From the NCBI GenBank assembly GCA_964601275.1, contig CAZRMV010000002.1:186001-250000 (forward strand): a stretch of DNA of 64,000 bases, written 5' to 3'. This DNA is from JAOZPE01 sp964601275. Lineage in GTDB: Bacteria > Krumholzibacteriota > Krumholzibacteriia > JAJRXK01. Shown one piece after another: positions 28,482 through 37,397 of the stretch. A program made the position numbers and the translations under genes. Within the stretch, counting starts at the first letter, position 1. The number at the start of each line of letters is the position of its first letter. The notes beneath the pieces are model-generated. The model was not told the DNA's origin. It worked only from the letters and a program-made list of their open reading frames with translations, and searched no databases.

Positions 28482-28611
28482 TCTTCTCGGCGCCAGGGTG
28501 TCTAATCAGGAAACGGAACCGGCCCGAAACGGCGGGGCTTTCTCGTCGTTGGGGCCCGGGTCCGGTGAAACCCCAGGTTCTTGCCCTAGAAACAACATGG
28601 GAGTCCACATC

Positions 28612-29322
28612 ATGAAGAGATTGCTCACGATTTCCCTGATCACGATGTTCGCGGTCTTCACCATGACGAACATCGCCCTCGCCCAGACCTGCCAGGACAT
28701 CCACAACCCCATGAGCAACGGCTGCGCCCCCTCGCAGCTTGCGGGAACGGTGGTCACGGTGACCGGCATCGTCTACGTCACCCCCGGGACCTACAACAGC
28801 GGGTCGATGTACTGGCAGTGCCCCGGTGGCACGGGCGGACTCACCCTCTACAACTCGTCCTTGGCGGGCACGGTGAACGTGGGGGATGAGATCTCCGTCA
28901 CCGGCACCGTGGGGGCATTCGGCGCGGAAATCCAGCTCAACAGCGCTACGGTGACCGTGCTGAGCACCGGCAACATGCCGGTCGCCCATCCCATCAGCAC
29001 CGGCGCCCTGGCGGCCGGAACCGATCTGCTGGGCGATTTCATGGAGGTGCAGGGAACCCTCAGCCTGGTCAGCTCGGGTTTCAACAGCATCTATACCGTC
29101 GATGACGGCTCCGGTCCGGTCACCGTCTTCGTGGACGGAACCACCGGGATCGACACCACGAGCCGGATGGACCACTTCGTCGGTGACATCGTGCTGATCC
29201 GCGGTGCGACCAAGTGCTTCAACGGCGCCGGTGAGATCCTGCCTCGCAGCAACGCCGACGTCATCCTCGTGACCATCCCGACCGGCGACATGGGATGGGG
29301 CTCACTGAAGGCCCAGTACTAG
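28612..29322 (+). CDS. Exported OB-fold protein
   Basis: A 236-residue exported protein with a signal peptide at 1-23 (MKRLLTISLITMFAVFTMTN). The rest is all-beta with two similar halves, each resembling the OB-fold/DUF5689-like domains of secreted nucleases: V-V-T-V-T-G-I-V-Y-V-T-P...LTLYNSSL...NVGDEISVTGTVGAF, then L-G-D-F-M-E-V-Q-G-T-L...VDDGSGPVTVFVDG...VGDIVLIRGATKC. Three Cys are present. The start at 28612 is chosen for the signal peptide. No catalytic residues are evident; it may bind nucleic acid or sugar outside the cell. The gene ends at a strong intrinsic terminator. Confidence 0.65.
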   Translation: MKRLLTISLITMFAVFTMTNIALAQTCQDIHNPMSNGCAPSQLAGTVVTVTGIVYVTPGTYNSGSMYWQCPGGTGGLTLYNSSLAGTVNVGDEISVTGTVGAFGAEIQLNSATVTVLSTGNMPVAHPISTGALAAGTDLLGDFMEVQGTLSLVSSGFNSIYTVDDGSGPVTVFVDGTTGIDTTSRMDHFVGDIVLIRGATKCFNGAGEILPRSNADVILVTIPTGDMGWGSLKAQY

Positions 29323-29363
29323 GATCGCCATCGGCGACCCCTTGGCCTTCAGATGAAGGAATC

Positions 29364-29398
29364 GGCCGGGAACGTCCATGCGTTCCCGGCCTTTTTTT
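29364..29398 (+). terminator. Strong intrinsic terminator
   Basis: Perfect 11-bp stem GGCCGGGAACG/CGTTCCCGGCC, six-base loop, then seven T (29392-29398). It ends the OB-fold gene; the convergent gene begins beyond it. Confidence 0.9.
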
Positions 29399-29449
29399 CG
29401 GCCGAGGTTCGGCCTGATGTCTCCGGGATACCGAAGTCCGACCTTTGGC

Positions 29450-29944
29450 TCAGGGAGTCTTTTCCGGCTCGTTCGCCTGCAGGGTTTCCCGGATCTGGAG
29501 CTGCTGGACCTGCTGTTCGTCGATGGACCCCTCGATCACCACGAAGAGGCCGATCGAACCCAGGAGGATCGAGCCGTATGCCGGAAAGTCCTCGTCGCGT
29601 AGTTCGGCGAAGACCGGCGTCAACATGCTGGCCACCATGATGAGGGCCCCCACGAGTAGCTGGGAATCGGCGGCGTGACGGGCCTCGATCGAAGTGATCC
29701 GGTGGCTGGCCGCCACCGCGCGCAATCGCTCGATGCGGGCCGCCTCGGTGAAGCGGAGGGAGGCAGCGGAGGCCGAAGACCCCGGCGCCGAGATCCCCGG
29801 GACCGGAGCTTGCGGACCGGCGAACTGGTCCCCCGCCACCTTCCGCGCAGGCGCTGCCTTCGGTGCGTCGACGGGGCGGGCGACCGCGACCGAAGTTCCC
29901 AGCAGCCAGCTCACCACCGAAACCCAGACCATCACTGCGCGCAT
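29450..29944 (-). CDS. Hypothetical exported or membrane protein with two TM helices
   Basis: About 164 residues, no family recognised. The start at 29944 (after GGGGGG, six bases) or 29950. An N-terminal signal-like segment (AVMVWVSVVSWLLGTSVAVA) is followed by an Ala/Pro-rich linker, a short Arg-rich helix (FTEAARIERLRAVAASHRIT) and two hydrophobic helices (LLVGALIMVASMLTPVFAEL and YGSILLGSIGLFVVIEGSI), then a Gln-rich tail (EQQVQQLQIRETLQ). The arrangement suggests a small inner-membrane protein with a periplasmic or cytosolic linker. It converges on the OB-fold gene; the terminator between them lies beyond its stop. Confidence 0.5.
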   Translation of the reverse strand: MRAVMVWVSVVSWLLGTSVAVARPVDAPKAAPARKVAGDQFAGPQAPVPGISAPGSSASAASLRFTEAARIERLRAVAASHRITSIEARHAADSQLLVGALIMVASMLTPVFAELRDEDFPAYGSILLGSIGLFVVIEGSIDEQQVQQLQIRETLQANEPEKTP

Positions 29945-30425
29945 GGACATCCCCCCGGGGGAATCGAGTCTCTTCGTGGCCCAGGGTCGCCGGGATGGAT
30001 CCTCGACGGGCCGGAAACGAAGCCAAGCATAGGGCAGGCCAGCCGATCTGGCATGGGAAAAGGCCATGGGGGGGTCTTGACACGATCCAGCGCTTCGATC
30101 TTACTTGAGGATGACGGGGGGCCACGTCCGCGGCATTTGGCAAGCGGCTGCGGCGTGGTGGGTGGAGTGCTCTTCTGGGACGCCGGCGGGCGGTTGCCGG
30201 AGGTCGGTGCTCCCGCTGGTCGATCGAGCCCACGTACCTCCCGTGCTGCGCGTCGGGCTCTCCCCGGGAGTTCGCTGCTCGCCCGGAGAAGGGTCTGGAT
30301 TGGTGGAGATCCCCTCCGGGCCGCCCAAACCGTTGCCGGCCGGCCGTTCACGGCGCTCAGGGAGCACCCGCCCGCCCCCCGTCCTTCTCCAGGGAACCGC
30401 CCCGCTGGGGAGCTTCTCCCATCCG

Positions 30426-30446
30426 CCGACCCCCCGTGGGGGTCGG
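30426..30446 (+). terminator. Terminator-like hairpin upstream of the M1 peptidase
   Basis: Nine-bp stem CCGACCCCC/GGGGGTCGG with a three-base loop, then a pyrimidine-rich TCTCTTCT tail. It ends whatever is transcribed from upstream. Confidence 0.5.
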
Positions 30447-30473
30447 TCTCTTCTCGCGGGGGCTTCCCCGTTC

Positions 30474-30502
30474 TTGACCCGGTCGTCCAAAGGCCCAACA
30501 CT
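30474..30502 (+). promoter_or_regulatory. Candidate promoter for the M1 peptidase/tryptophanase unit
   Basis: TTGACC, 17-base spacer, AACACT. Good -35, weaker -10. About 70 bases before the start codon. Confidence 0.4.
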
Positions 30503-30571
30503 TCATGGGCTCATCGCGGGACGCTCTTCCCGCGCTGCGATCCAGTCACCATCCATGGGCAGGAGGCCGGG

Positions 30572-32344
30572 ATGTCCCGTATCGATCCGCATTCCCACAC
30601 CGACACCGAGCAGGGTCGTATCCGCCATCTCGAGATCGACTGGAGCGTCGATTTCACCACCCGCCGCCTGCGGGGAAGGGTCACCCTCTCGGTGGAGAAT
30701 GCCCGGGGCGGCATCCTCGACCTGGACACCCGTGAACTGGAGATCGACCGCGTCCTCTCGAGCGATGGGAAGGAGCTCGCCTGGGAACTCTCGGAGAACG
30801 ATCCCATCCTCGGACGGCGCCTGCGGATCGAGCTTCCCGAGAAGGAACCGTCGGTGACCATCGAGTACACAACCTCGCCCCAGGCCAGCGCACTGCAGTG
30901 GTTGGAACCGGCCAACACCGCGGGACGCAAGCACCCCTATCTCTTCAGCCAATGCCAGCCCCACCACGCCCGGAGCATGCTCCCCCTCCAGGACAGCGCC
31001 AGCGTGCGTTTTTCCTATGCCGCGAGGGTCGAGGTTCCCGCGCCCCTGGTGGCGGTGATGTCGGCCGCTCCAGGCGAGAGAACCGAGGGAGAGGGCGGCA
31101 GGATCCGCTACGCGTTCAAGATGCCTCAACCCATTCCCGGCTACCTCCTGGCGCTTGCCGTCGGAAACCTGGCCAGCCGCGACCTGGGCCCCCGCAGCCG
31201 CGTCTATACCGAGCCGGAGATGCTGGAGGCCGCGGCGTGGGAGTTCGCTTCGGTCGATGCGATGTTGCAGAAGGCCGAGGAATTGTTCGGACCCTACCGC
31301 TGGGAACGCTACGATTTCCTGGTCATGCCGCCGGCCTTTCCCTACGGAGGCATGGAGAACCCCCGCTTGACCTTCCTGACGCCGTCGCTCCTGGCGGGAG
31401 ACCGCAGCCTGGTGAACGTCCTCGCCCACGAACTGGCGCACTCGTGGACCGGGAACCTCGTGACCAATGCCACGATGAACGATTTCTGGTTGAACGAAGG
31501 ATTCACCGTCTGGGCGGAGCGGAGGATCCTCGAATCCCTGGAGGGAGAGGAGGCGGTGGCCCTGGCCGCCGCCATCGGGCGCAGCGACCTGCAGGAAGCG
31601 GTGGAGGACTTCGGCCCGGATTCCCCCCTGACCCGCTTGAAGACCGATCTGGAGGGAGTCGATCCCGATGAGGTCTACAGCGTGGTTCCCTACGAGAAGG
31701 GATTCCTTTTCGTGTCCCTGCTCGAGCGGACCGTCGGGCGGGAGAAGATGGACGCTTTCCTCAGGGCCTACATGGACCGCTTCGAGTTCACCAGTATCAC
31801 CACCGAGGACTTCCTTGGATTCCTCCAGGAGCAATTCCCCGGCGTGGCCGAGAAAATGGATGCAAAGCGTTGGGTCTATGAGCCGGGGATTCCGCAGAAC
31901 GAGCCGGTCTTCACTTCCCGTCGACGGGAGGAGTTGAAGAAGCTGGGGGCCGGGTTCGCCGAGGGCCTTCGTCCCGATCCCACCGAGGCCAAGGGTTGGC
32001 GGGTGGACGAGTGGCTGGTCTGGTTCACGGCGCTGCCTTCAAGGCTGTCGACCGCCGACTGCGATTGGTTGGAGGAAACCTTCGCGTTCAACGAAAGCGG
32101 CAATGCGGAGATCCTCGGCAAGTGGCTGGTCATCGCCGCGAACTCGTCCTACGAGAAGAGTTACCCGACCATCCGCAAGTTCCTCGGAACCTTCGGTCGC
32201 ATGAAGTTCCTCAAGCCGCTCTACAAGGCTCTCCACAACAATCCAGAGACCCGCGAGTTGGCGCGGGAGATCTTCCAGGAGCATCGGGAACTCTATCATC
32301 CCATCGCCGCCGCCGGCCTGGAGCAGATCCTCGAACTGGCCTGA
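30572..32344 (+). CDS. M1-family aminopeptidase, leukotriene A4 hydrolase-like
   Basis: A 590-residue zinc aminopeptidase. The start at 30572 follows AGGAGG by five bases. The N-terminal saddle domain (about 1-195) precedes the exopeptidase motif YGGMENPRLTFLTP. The catalytic domain has zinc site H286-E287-x-x-H290 (HELAHSW) with Glu309 in WLNEGF, and Tyr374 (SVVPYEKG) as transition-state residue. The C-terminal helical domain (about 450-590) is of the LTA4H/ColAP type rather than PepN. No signal peptide, so cytosolic peptide turnover. The tryptophanase gene follows after 75 bases, suggesting linked peptide and amino-acid breakdown. Confidence 0.93.
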   Translation: MSRIDPHSHTDTEQGRIRHLEIDWSVDFTTRRLRGRVTLSVENARGGILDLDTRELEIDRVLSSDGKELAWELSENDPILGRRLRIELPEKEPSVTIEYTTSPQASALQWLEPANTAGRKHPYLFSQCQPHHARSMLPLQDSASVRFSYAARVEVPAPLVAVMSAAPGERTEGEGGRIRYAFKMPQPIPGYLLALAVGNLASRDLGPRSRVYTEPEMLEAAAWEFASVDAMLQKAEELFGPYRWERYDFLVMPPAFPYGGMENPRLTFLTPSLLAGDRSLVNVLAHELAHSWTGNLVTNATMNDFWLNEGFTVWAERRILESLEGEEAVALAAAIGRSDLQEAVEDFGPDSPLTRLKTDLEGVDPDEVYSVVPYEKGFLFVSLLERTVGREKMDAFLRAYMDRFEFTSITTEDFLGFLQEQFPGVAEKMDAKRWVYEPGIPQNEPVFTSRRREELKKLGAGFAEGLRPDPTEAKGWRVDEWLVWFTALPSRLSTADCDWLEETFAFNESGNAEILGKWLVIAANSSYEKSYPTIRKFLGTFGRMKFLKPLYKALHNNPETRELAREIFQEHRELYHPIAAAGLEQILELA

Positions 32345-32419
32345 ATCGCCGCTCACGATGCGGGCCGCCGCGGTGCGGTCCCGCATCCTTTCCCCGAAGC
32401 CGAGCCCGGGAGGCTCTTC

Positions 32420-33793
32420 GTGAAGACCATCATCGAGCCGTTTCGAATCAAGTCGGTCGAGCCGATCCGCATGACGACCCGGGAGCAACGGGAGAAGATC
32501 CTGGCTGCCGCCGGATTGAACCCCTTCCTCATCCACGCCGACGATGTGCTGATCGACCTGTTGACCGACAGCGGAACCTCGGCCATGAGCGCGCAGCAGT
32601 GGGCCGGGGTGATGCAAGGTGACGAGGCCTATGCCTGCAGCCGCTCCTTCTACCGTTTCGAGGAGACGGTGAAGGACCTCATGGGATTCAAGTACGTGAT
32701 TCCCACCCACCAGGGACGGGCCGCCGAGCGGATCCTCTTCTCCATCCTGTGTGACGAGAACTCGGTCGTGCCGAACAATACCCACTTCGACACCACGCGG
32801 GCGAACATCGAGTTTCGCGGTGCCAAGGCGGTGGATGTGGTGATCGATGCCGCCCACGTGCCGAGCGAGCCCCATCCGTTCAAGGGAAACGTCGATCTCG
32901 ACAAGCTGAGGAGGGTGATCGAGGGGCATGGCACCGAGCGGATTCCCCTGGTGATGATCACCGTCACCAACAATTCCGGGGGAGGCCAACCGGTCAGCAT
33001 GGAGAACATCAAGGCGGTGCGGAGGATCTGCGACGAGTTCTCCATCCCTCTCTATTTCGACGCCTGCCGTTTTGCCGAGAACGCGTACTTCATCAAGCTG
33101 CGCGAGGAGGGCTATGCGGACAAGTCGGTGAAGGAGATCGCCCAGGAGATGTTCTCCTATGCCGATGGCTGCACCATGAGCGCCAAGAAGGACGCCCTGG
33201 TGAACATCGGGGGGTTCTTGTGCACGAACGACGATCTGTTGGCGCGGCAGGAAAAGGAACTTCTCATCCTCACCGAAGGGTTCCCCACCTACGGCGGGCT
33301 GGCCGGCCGCGACCTGGAGGCCATGGCGCAGGGCTTGAAGGAGGTCCTGGAGGAGGATTACCTGCAGTACCGGCTGGCGAGCACGCGGTACCTGGGAGAG
33401 AGGATCGCCGCCGCCGGGGTTCCCATCATGCAACCTCCGGGCGGCCACGCCATCTACATCGATGCCGCCGCCCTGTTGCCCCATATCCCGCCGCTGCAAT
33501 ACCCCGGACAGGCCCTGACCTGTGAACTCTACCTCGAAGGGGGAATCCGGGCGGTGGAGATCGGTTCGGTGATGTTCGCCAGCAAGGACCCCGAGAGTGG
33601 ACAGGAGATCCCGGCGCCGATGGAACTGGTGCGCCTGGCCATTCCACGCCGGGTCTACACCCAGAGCCACATCGACTACGTGATCGAGGTCATCGAGGCG
33701 CTCTACGAGCGCCGGGAGTCGATCCGGGGCATGCGCATCGTCGAACAGGCCCCCTTCCTGCGGCACTTCAGCGCCCGCTTCGAGTGGGTCTAG
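32420..33793 (+). CDS. tnaA: Tryptophanase
   Basis: A 457-residue PLP enzyme (beta-eliminating lyase family) splitting tryptophan into indole, pyruvate and ammonia. The PLP lysine is in SAKKD at residues 256-257, and the phosphate/cofactor region THQGRAAE is intact. I prefer tryptophanase over tyrosine phenol-lyase because of AALLPHIPPLQYPGQAL, the GIRAVEIGS segment and His449 in LRHFSARF, where tyrosine phenol-lyase has Phe. Starts with GTG. It likely shares a message with the M1 aminopeptidase. Its 3' end lies in a 31-bp tandem repeat. There is no tnaC-like leader or permease nearby. Confidence 0.88.
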   Translation: MKTIIEPFRIKSVEPIRMTTREQREKILAAAGLNPFLIHADDVLIDLLTDSGTSAMSAQQWAGVMQGDEAYACSRSFYRFEETVKDLMGFKYVIPTHQGRAAERILFSILCDENSVVPNNTHFDTTRANIEFRGAKAVDVVIDAAHVPSEPHPFKGNVDLDKLRRVIEGHGTERIPLVMITVTNNSGGGQPVSMENIKAVRRICDEFSIPLYFDACRFAENAYFIKLREEGYADKSVKEIAQEMFSYADGCTMSAKKDALVNIGGFLCTNDDLLARQEKELLILTEGFPTYGGLAGRDLEAMAQGLKEVLEEDYLQYRLASTRYLGERIAAAGVPIMQPPGGHAIYIDAAALLPHIPPLQYPGQALTCELYLEGGIRAVEIGSVMFASKDPESGQEIPAPMELVRLAIPRRVYTQSHIDYVIEVIEALYERRESIRGMRIVEQAPFLRHFSARFEWV

Positions 33794-33870
33794 GGAGGCG
33801 GTCTCCGGCTTCGAGTGGGTCCAGGGAGGCGGTCTCCGGCTTCGAGTGGGTCGAAGGAGGCGGTAACCCG
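33778..33870. repeat. Three tandem 31-bp repeats overlapping the tnaA stop
   Basis: Units start at 33778, 33809 and 33840 with CTTCGAGTGGGTC. The first encodes the last residues and stop of tnaA; in the second TCTAG is changed to TCCAG, and the third diverges after about 23 bases. Since 31 is not a multiple of three, copies two and three lie in other frames beyond the stop. It looks like local tandem duplication of a gene end. Confidence 0.9.
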
Positions 33871-33874
33871 CCTC
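33857..33874. terminator. Hairpin between convergent tnaA and gatD
   Basis: GAGGCGG and CCGCCTC arms with loop TAAC, formed partly by the third repeat unit. No T-run. Confidence 0.4.
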
Positions 33875-33945
33875 GTTCCCGTCCGCTGGTCCTTCCGATG
33901 ATCCTTCCGGCGCCGTGCGCGGGGATCTGCGGTGGGTCCAGCGCC

Positions 33946-35334
33946 CTATTTCCAGACCTGTTGGAGGAAGGCCTGGACCTCGGGAACGCCGCCCTGGAAC
34001 ACCAGGTACCCGTCGTGGGGCTCCCGCTCGGTCATTTCACCGGCGATGGAGGTGGTCATCAGCTCGGTCACCCGGGCCGGGTCGTCCGGATGCATTCCAA
34101 GCGCCCAACCCAGCTTGATGTACGCCACCTCCGGAAGCATGTTGGACAGAGGCACCACTCCCAGCTCGAGAATCTCCCGGCCGGTCTCGTAGACATGCAT
34201 CTGGACGAAGCCCCACAGGGTCTGCAGGGTCATGAAGACCACCACGCCGGCCTCGCGTGCGCGGCGGAGAGCGGGGTAGAGGGTGCGGTTGACGTGGCCG
34301 AGACCGGTTCCGGCCAGTACCACGCCCTTGTACCCGCGCTCGATGAGTGCGTCGAGGACGTCGGCCTGCATGTTGGGATAGTAGTAGAGGAGGCTCACCC
34401 TCTCCTCGAAGGCGGGGAGGATGCGCACCCGACAGTCGTCGCGGCGGGGGCGATGGTCATCCTTCAGGTGGGTGATGCGGCCGTTCTCCACCATGGCCAG
34501 GGGGATGTCTCCGAGGGTGCGGAAGGTCGAACGGTAGGAACTGTGCATCTTCCGCACCCGGGTGCCCCGATGCAGGAGGTTGTACCGGTCGCTGGTGGGG
34601 CCGAACATGCACACCATCACCTCGGCGATATCGCCGGTCGCCGCGGTCCAGGTGGCGTTGATGAGGTTCTGCGCGGCGTCACTGGACGGCCGGTCGCTCG
34701 ACCGTTGGCTTCCCACCATCACGATGGGCACCGGCGGATCCTGCACCATGAAGGAGAGCGCCGCGGCGGTGTGGTGCATGGTGTCGGTTCCATGACCCAC
34801 CACGATGCCGGCGTAACCTTCCTCGATCGCTCTTCCGATGGTCTCGGCCAGGATGAGGTATTGCTCGGGCCCCATGTTCTCGCTGAAGACGCCGAAGAGT
34901 TTCTCGGTCTCGAGGTTGCAGATCTCCGCCAACTCGGGGACCGAGCCGTAGAGTTCCCCCGGCGAGAAGGCGGGGATCACCGCCCCGGTGCGGTAGTCCA
35001 GGCGGGAGGCGATGGTGCCGCCGGTTCCGAGCAGTTTCACCCGGGGCTTGTCCTCGCTGACCGGGAATTCCTGCTCGGGAATCTTGTAGTGGGCCTGGCG
35101 GTAGCCGATCTGCTCCATGGAGACGATGCGATCGTGGCGGATTCCGATGTTGTAGCCGGTGGTGAGCTTCAGGACGATGTGATCGGCGTCGGCGGTTTCG
35201 CTGCGGGGAAGAAGAAGGCCTTCGAAGACCCCCTCGGAGGTTTCCACCCTGACCTCGTGCCAGACTCCCACCCCGAAGCGTTGCATCACCCCGAGGGCGG
35301 GCTGGCGGTATCCCTTGTGGAGGTCCTGATTCAT
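33946..35334 (-). CDS. gatD: Glu-tRNA(Gln) amidotransferase subunit D (GatD)
   Basis: A 462-residue asparaginase-like subunit. Residues 1-95 are the extra N-terminal domain of GatD (GVWHEVRVETSEGVFEGLLL, T-T-G-Y-N-I-G), absent from plain asparaginases. The amidase active site is complete: Thr107 in GTGGTIAS, Thr183 and Asp184 in HGTDTMHHTA, Lys262 in VRKMHSS. The block GSQRSSDRPSSDAAQN is typical of archaeal GatD. It releases ammonia from glutamine or asparagine for amidation of Glu-tRNA(Gln). Its ATG overlaps the stop of the GatE gene (ATGA), so the subunits are made together. GatDE is regarded as archaeal; finding both halves in an otherwise bacterial context is notable. Confidence 0.92.
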   Translation of the reverse strand: MNQDLHKGYRQPALGVMQRFGVGVWHEVRVETSEGVFEGLLLPRSETADADHIVLKLTTGYNIGIRHDRIVSMEQIGYRQAHYKIPEQEFPVSEDKPRVKLLGTGGTIASRLDYRTGAVIPAFSPGELYGSVPELAEICNLETEKLFGVFSENMGPEQYLILAETIGRAIEEGYAGIVVGHGTDTMHHTAAALSFMVQDPPVPIVMVGSQRSSDRPSSDAAQNLINATWTAATGDIAEVMVCMFGPTSDRYNLLHRGTRVRKMHSSYRSTFRTLGDIPLAMVENGRITHLKDDHRPRRDDCRVRILPAFEERVSLLYYYPNMQADVLDALIERGYKGVVLAGTGLGHVNRTLYPALRRAREAGVVVFMTLQTLWGFVQMHVYETGREILELGVVPLSNMLPEVAYIKLGWALGMHPDDPARVTELMTTSIAGEMTEREPHDGYLVFQGGVPEVQAFLQQVWK

Positions 35335-37397
35335 CGGTCGGTTCCCTTTCCCAGTATCTGCCGGACCCGTTCCCGGAGTTCACCGGCGGGCTTCTTTCCC
35401 CGGAAGGCGGCCATCACCTTTCCCATCGCCCAGCGTTCGATCGCGTCCCGGTCCTTCGTGTGGAGGGAGCCCGCCTCGCGCCGCAGGGATTCGAGCAGCT
35501 GTTGCAGTGCCTTCTCATCGCCGGCTTCCGGACGGTATTGCGCGAGGATCTGTTCGCAGGAGAGATCGGTTTCGCGCAGGAGACGGTCCAGGACCGTCTC
35601 GCAAGCCTCCCCGCGCAACTGGTCTTCCTCGAGCGCCCGGGCCCAGGGCAAGAGGCGCTCCGCATCGGGCAGGGTGTTCCCGCCCGACACCCGCCACCAG
35701 CAGGGGATCCGCTTCTCCAGGGCATAGGCGATCCGCCGGGCCGTTGAACCCTCCTTCGGTTCGAGGCGTTCGAAGAGGCGACACCAAGGCGCGTCCATGG
35801 TCCGGTGGACGAGGTCCAGGGGCAATCCCAGGGCCAGCCAGCGTTCTTCCTTCTCCCAGGGCCGCTCGGGGAGCTGCCGGCGGATGCGCTCGACCTGCCG
35901 GTCGTCGATCGGTACCGGGGGAGTGTCGGTGTCCGGATACATCCGGTCGACTCCGGGAAGGATGCGTTCGAAACCATTGGTTCCGTCGACGAACGCCTGC
36001 CGGGTCTCGGCCGGCACTCCGAGCAGCGCATCCTTGGCGCGCAGGAAGATCTCCTGCGCCGCGGTTTCGAGGTCGCGGCGCGGGCCCCAGACCACGATGA
36101 CCGCATCACCGGATTCGCAGCGCAATGCCTTCTTCAACTGGGACCAGTGGGAGTGGTCCAGTCCATAACCTTCGATATCGCTGTGGATGAGGAAAGGTCG
36201 GGCGGTGAGGCAGGCGATGACCCGTACCCGGTCGACGAACTCGTTGGCAAAGGTCACCCCCGGCTGCGTGCGGTGCAGGAGAAGACCGCCGAACCCCCGA
36301 AGGCGGATGGCCATGGCCACACCGCCCGCGTCGAGACAATCGCGCAGCGGGGTGAAATCGCACTGGGAGAGGATGCCCGTGGCGTCGAGGACGTTCTCCG
36401 ACTCCTCGATCGGCCGGCCGGCCGGAGGCGGGGAGAACCAGTCGATCTGGACGCCCCGGCGCGACAACTCCTGGCGGATCCGCAGCAGGTTCAATTGCCG
36501 GAAGGCTTCGTTGTGCACCAGGAGGGGCAGGCTCCTGTGGCTTGCCACCCCCTTGATCTCGATCCTCCGGCCCCCCGCGACCGAGACATTGACATCCTGC
36601 CGGGCCGATCCCGGCCCCCGCCGCACCCGGCCACAGGCGCGGGTGGTGCGGGCGACCAGGCGGGCTGCGGACTGCAACTGGAGGGGGGAGAACATGTCGG
36701 GCTCGGTCACCACTTCGGTCAGCGGGGTTCCCAGCCGGTCGGTGCGGAAGGTGATGCGGTGTCCGAGGTCGCTGACCTCCCGGCAGGAGTCTTCCTCCAG
36801 GGAGAGCTGGCGGATCCTCAGGCTCCGGTCGATCCCCAGCTCGCGGTCGAGGAAGGGGATCTCTCCGTGGAGGCCCACCATCGCGGTTCGCTGGAAACCG
36901 GTGGGAATGGATCCGTCCAGGTACTGTTTCCGCATGACGTGCAGCTCCTGGACCAGACCCAGATCGAAGAGTTCGGAGACCTCCAGGGCGATCTCGACCG
37001 CTTCCATGTTGATCTCGAACGGGGGGGTGTCATCGATCTCGTAGGTGCAGACCGTGCCCCGTTCGAGCTGATAGACGATCTCCTTGCGGGTCTTGAACTC
37101 CATGAGCGCGCACCCGTCGTACTCGCCGAGCTCGCTCAGGGTGGGGCGCATGTGCCGGAGTACCTCGGCGTCGAAATGATCGACGCGGATTCCGGCCGGA
37201 CATCGGCAGAAGAGTTTGCGGTCGGTGGCCAGTTGCTGGTGCACCTCGAGCCCCGACATGAACCCCAGGACCCGGTAGTCGTCCTCGGTCAACTCCCCCC
37301 AGGCGCGGTCGGGGAAATCGAGGGGGGGATCGGTCCGTGGATTGATGTCGCTGGGCGGCAGCAGGTGGGGCCGATTGAGGTCTTGGATCTGGGCCAT
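35331..37397 (-). CDS. gatE: Glu-tRNA(Gln) amidotransferase subunit E (GatE)
   Basis: A 688-residue GatB-family kinase and tRNA-binding subunit. The start at 37397 has GGAG nearby. The cradle domain begins with FMSGLEVHQQL (49-56) and KLFCRCP, continues with DDTPPFEIN, R-Q-L-S-L-E-E-D-S-C-R and RIEIKGVASHRSLP. About residues 270-430 contain the AspRS-like GAD insertion found in GatE but not GatB (A-R-P-F-L-I-H-S-D, PAETRQAFVDGTNGFERILP, DRMYPDTDTPPVPI). A YqeY-type helical tail (about 530-688) ends in KVMAAFRGKKP. The insertion and length separate it from GatB. It phosphorylates and amidates Glu-tRNA(Gln) with ammonia from GatD. Confidence 0.93.
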   Translation of the reverse strand: MAQIQDLNRPHLLPPSDINPRTDPPLDFPDRAWGELTEDDYRVLGFMSGLEVHQQLATDRKLFCRCPAGIRVDHFDAEVLRHMRPTLSELGEYDGCALMEFKTRKEIVYQLERGTVCTYEIDDTPPFEINMEAVEIALEVSELFDLGLVQELHVMRKQYLDGSIPTGFQRTAMVGLHGEIPFLDRELGIDRSLRIRQLSLEEDSCREVSDLGHRITFRTDRLGTPLTEVVTEPDMFSPLQLQSAARLVARTTRACGRVRRGPGSARQDVNVSVAGGRRIEIKGVASHRSLPLLVHNEAFRQLNLLRIRQELSRRGVQIDWFSPPPAGRPIEESENVLDATGILSQCDFTPLRDCLDAGGVAMAIRLRGFGGLLLHRTQPGVTFANEFVDRVRVIACLTARPFLIHSDIEGYGLDHSHWSQLKKALRCESGDAVIVVWGPRRDLETAAQEIFLRAKDALLGVPAETRQAFVDGTNGFERILPGVDRMYPDTDTPPVPIDDRQVERIRRQLPERPWEKEERWLALGLPLDLVHRTMDAPWCRLFERLEPKEGSTARRIAYALEKRIPCWWRVSGGNTLPDAERLLPWARALEEDQLRGEACETVLDRLLRETDLSCEQILAQYRPEAGDEKALQQLLESLRREAGSLHTKDRDAIERWAMGKVMAAFRGKKPAGELRERVRQILGKGTDR

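Larger units (their letters stand above)
29945..30571. other. Long intergenic region, possible orphan transcript
   Basis: 627 bases without a credible gene; the open frames inside are low-complexity shadows. TTGACA at 30077-30082 has only a weak -10 (CTTACT after 17 bases). A terminator-like hairpin lies at 30426-30446 and the promoter for the downstream peptidase at 30474-30502. A non-coding RNA of about 330 nt between the first promoter and the hairpin is possible but unproven. Confidence 0.35.

Noticed and set aside
30112..30446. RNase P RNA, tmRNA or SRP RNA in the large gap
   Set aside because: None of the conserved core sequences of these RNAs could be found on either strand.
32420..33793. 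Tyrosine phenol-lyase
   Set aside because: His in LRHFSARF and the LLPHIP...GIRAVEIGS region match tryptophanase; tyrosine phenol-lyase has Phe at that position.
33946..35334. Plain type I or II L-asparaginase
   Set aside because: The extra N-terminal domain, the SSDRPSSDAAQN block and coupling to a GAD-containing GatE point to GatD.
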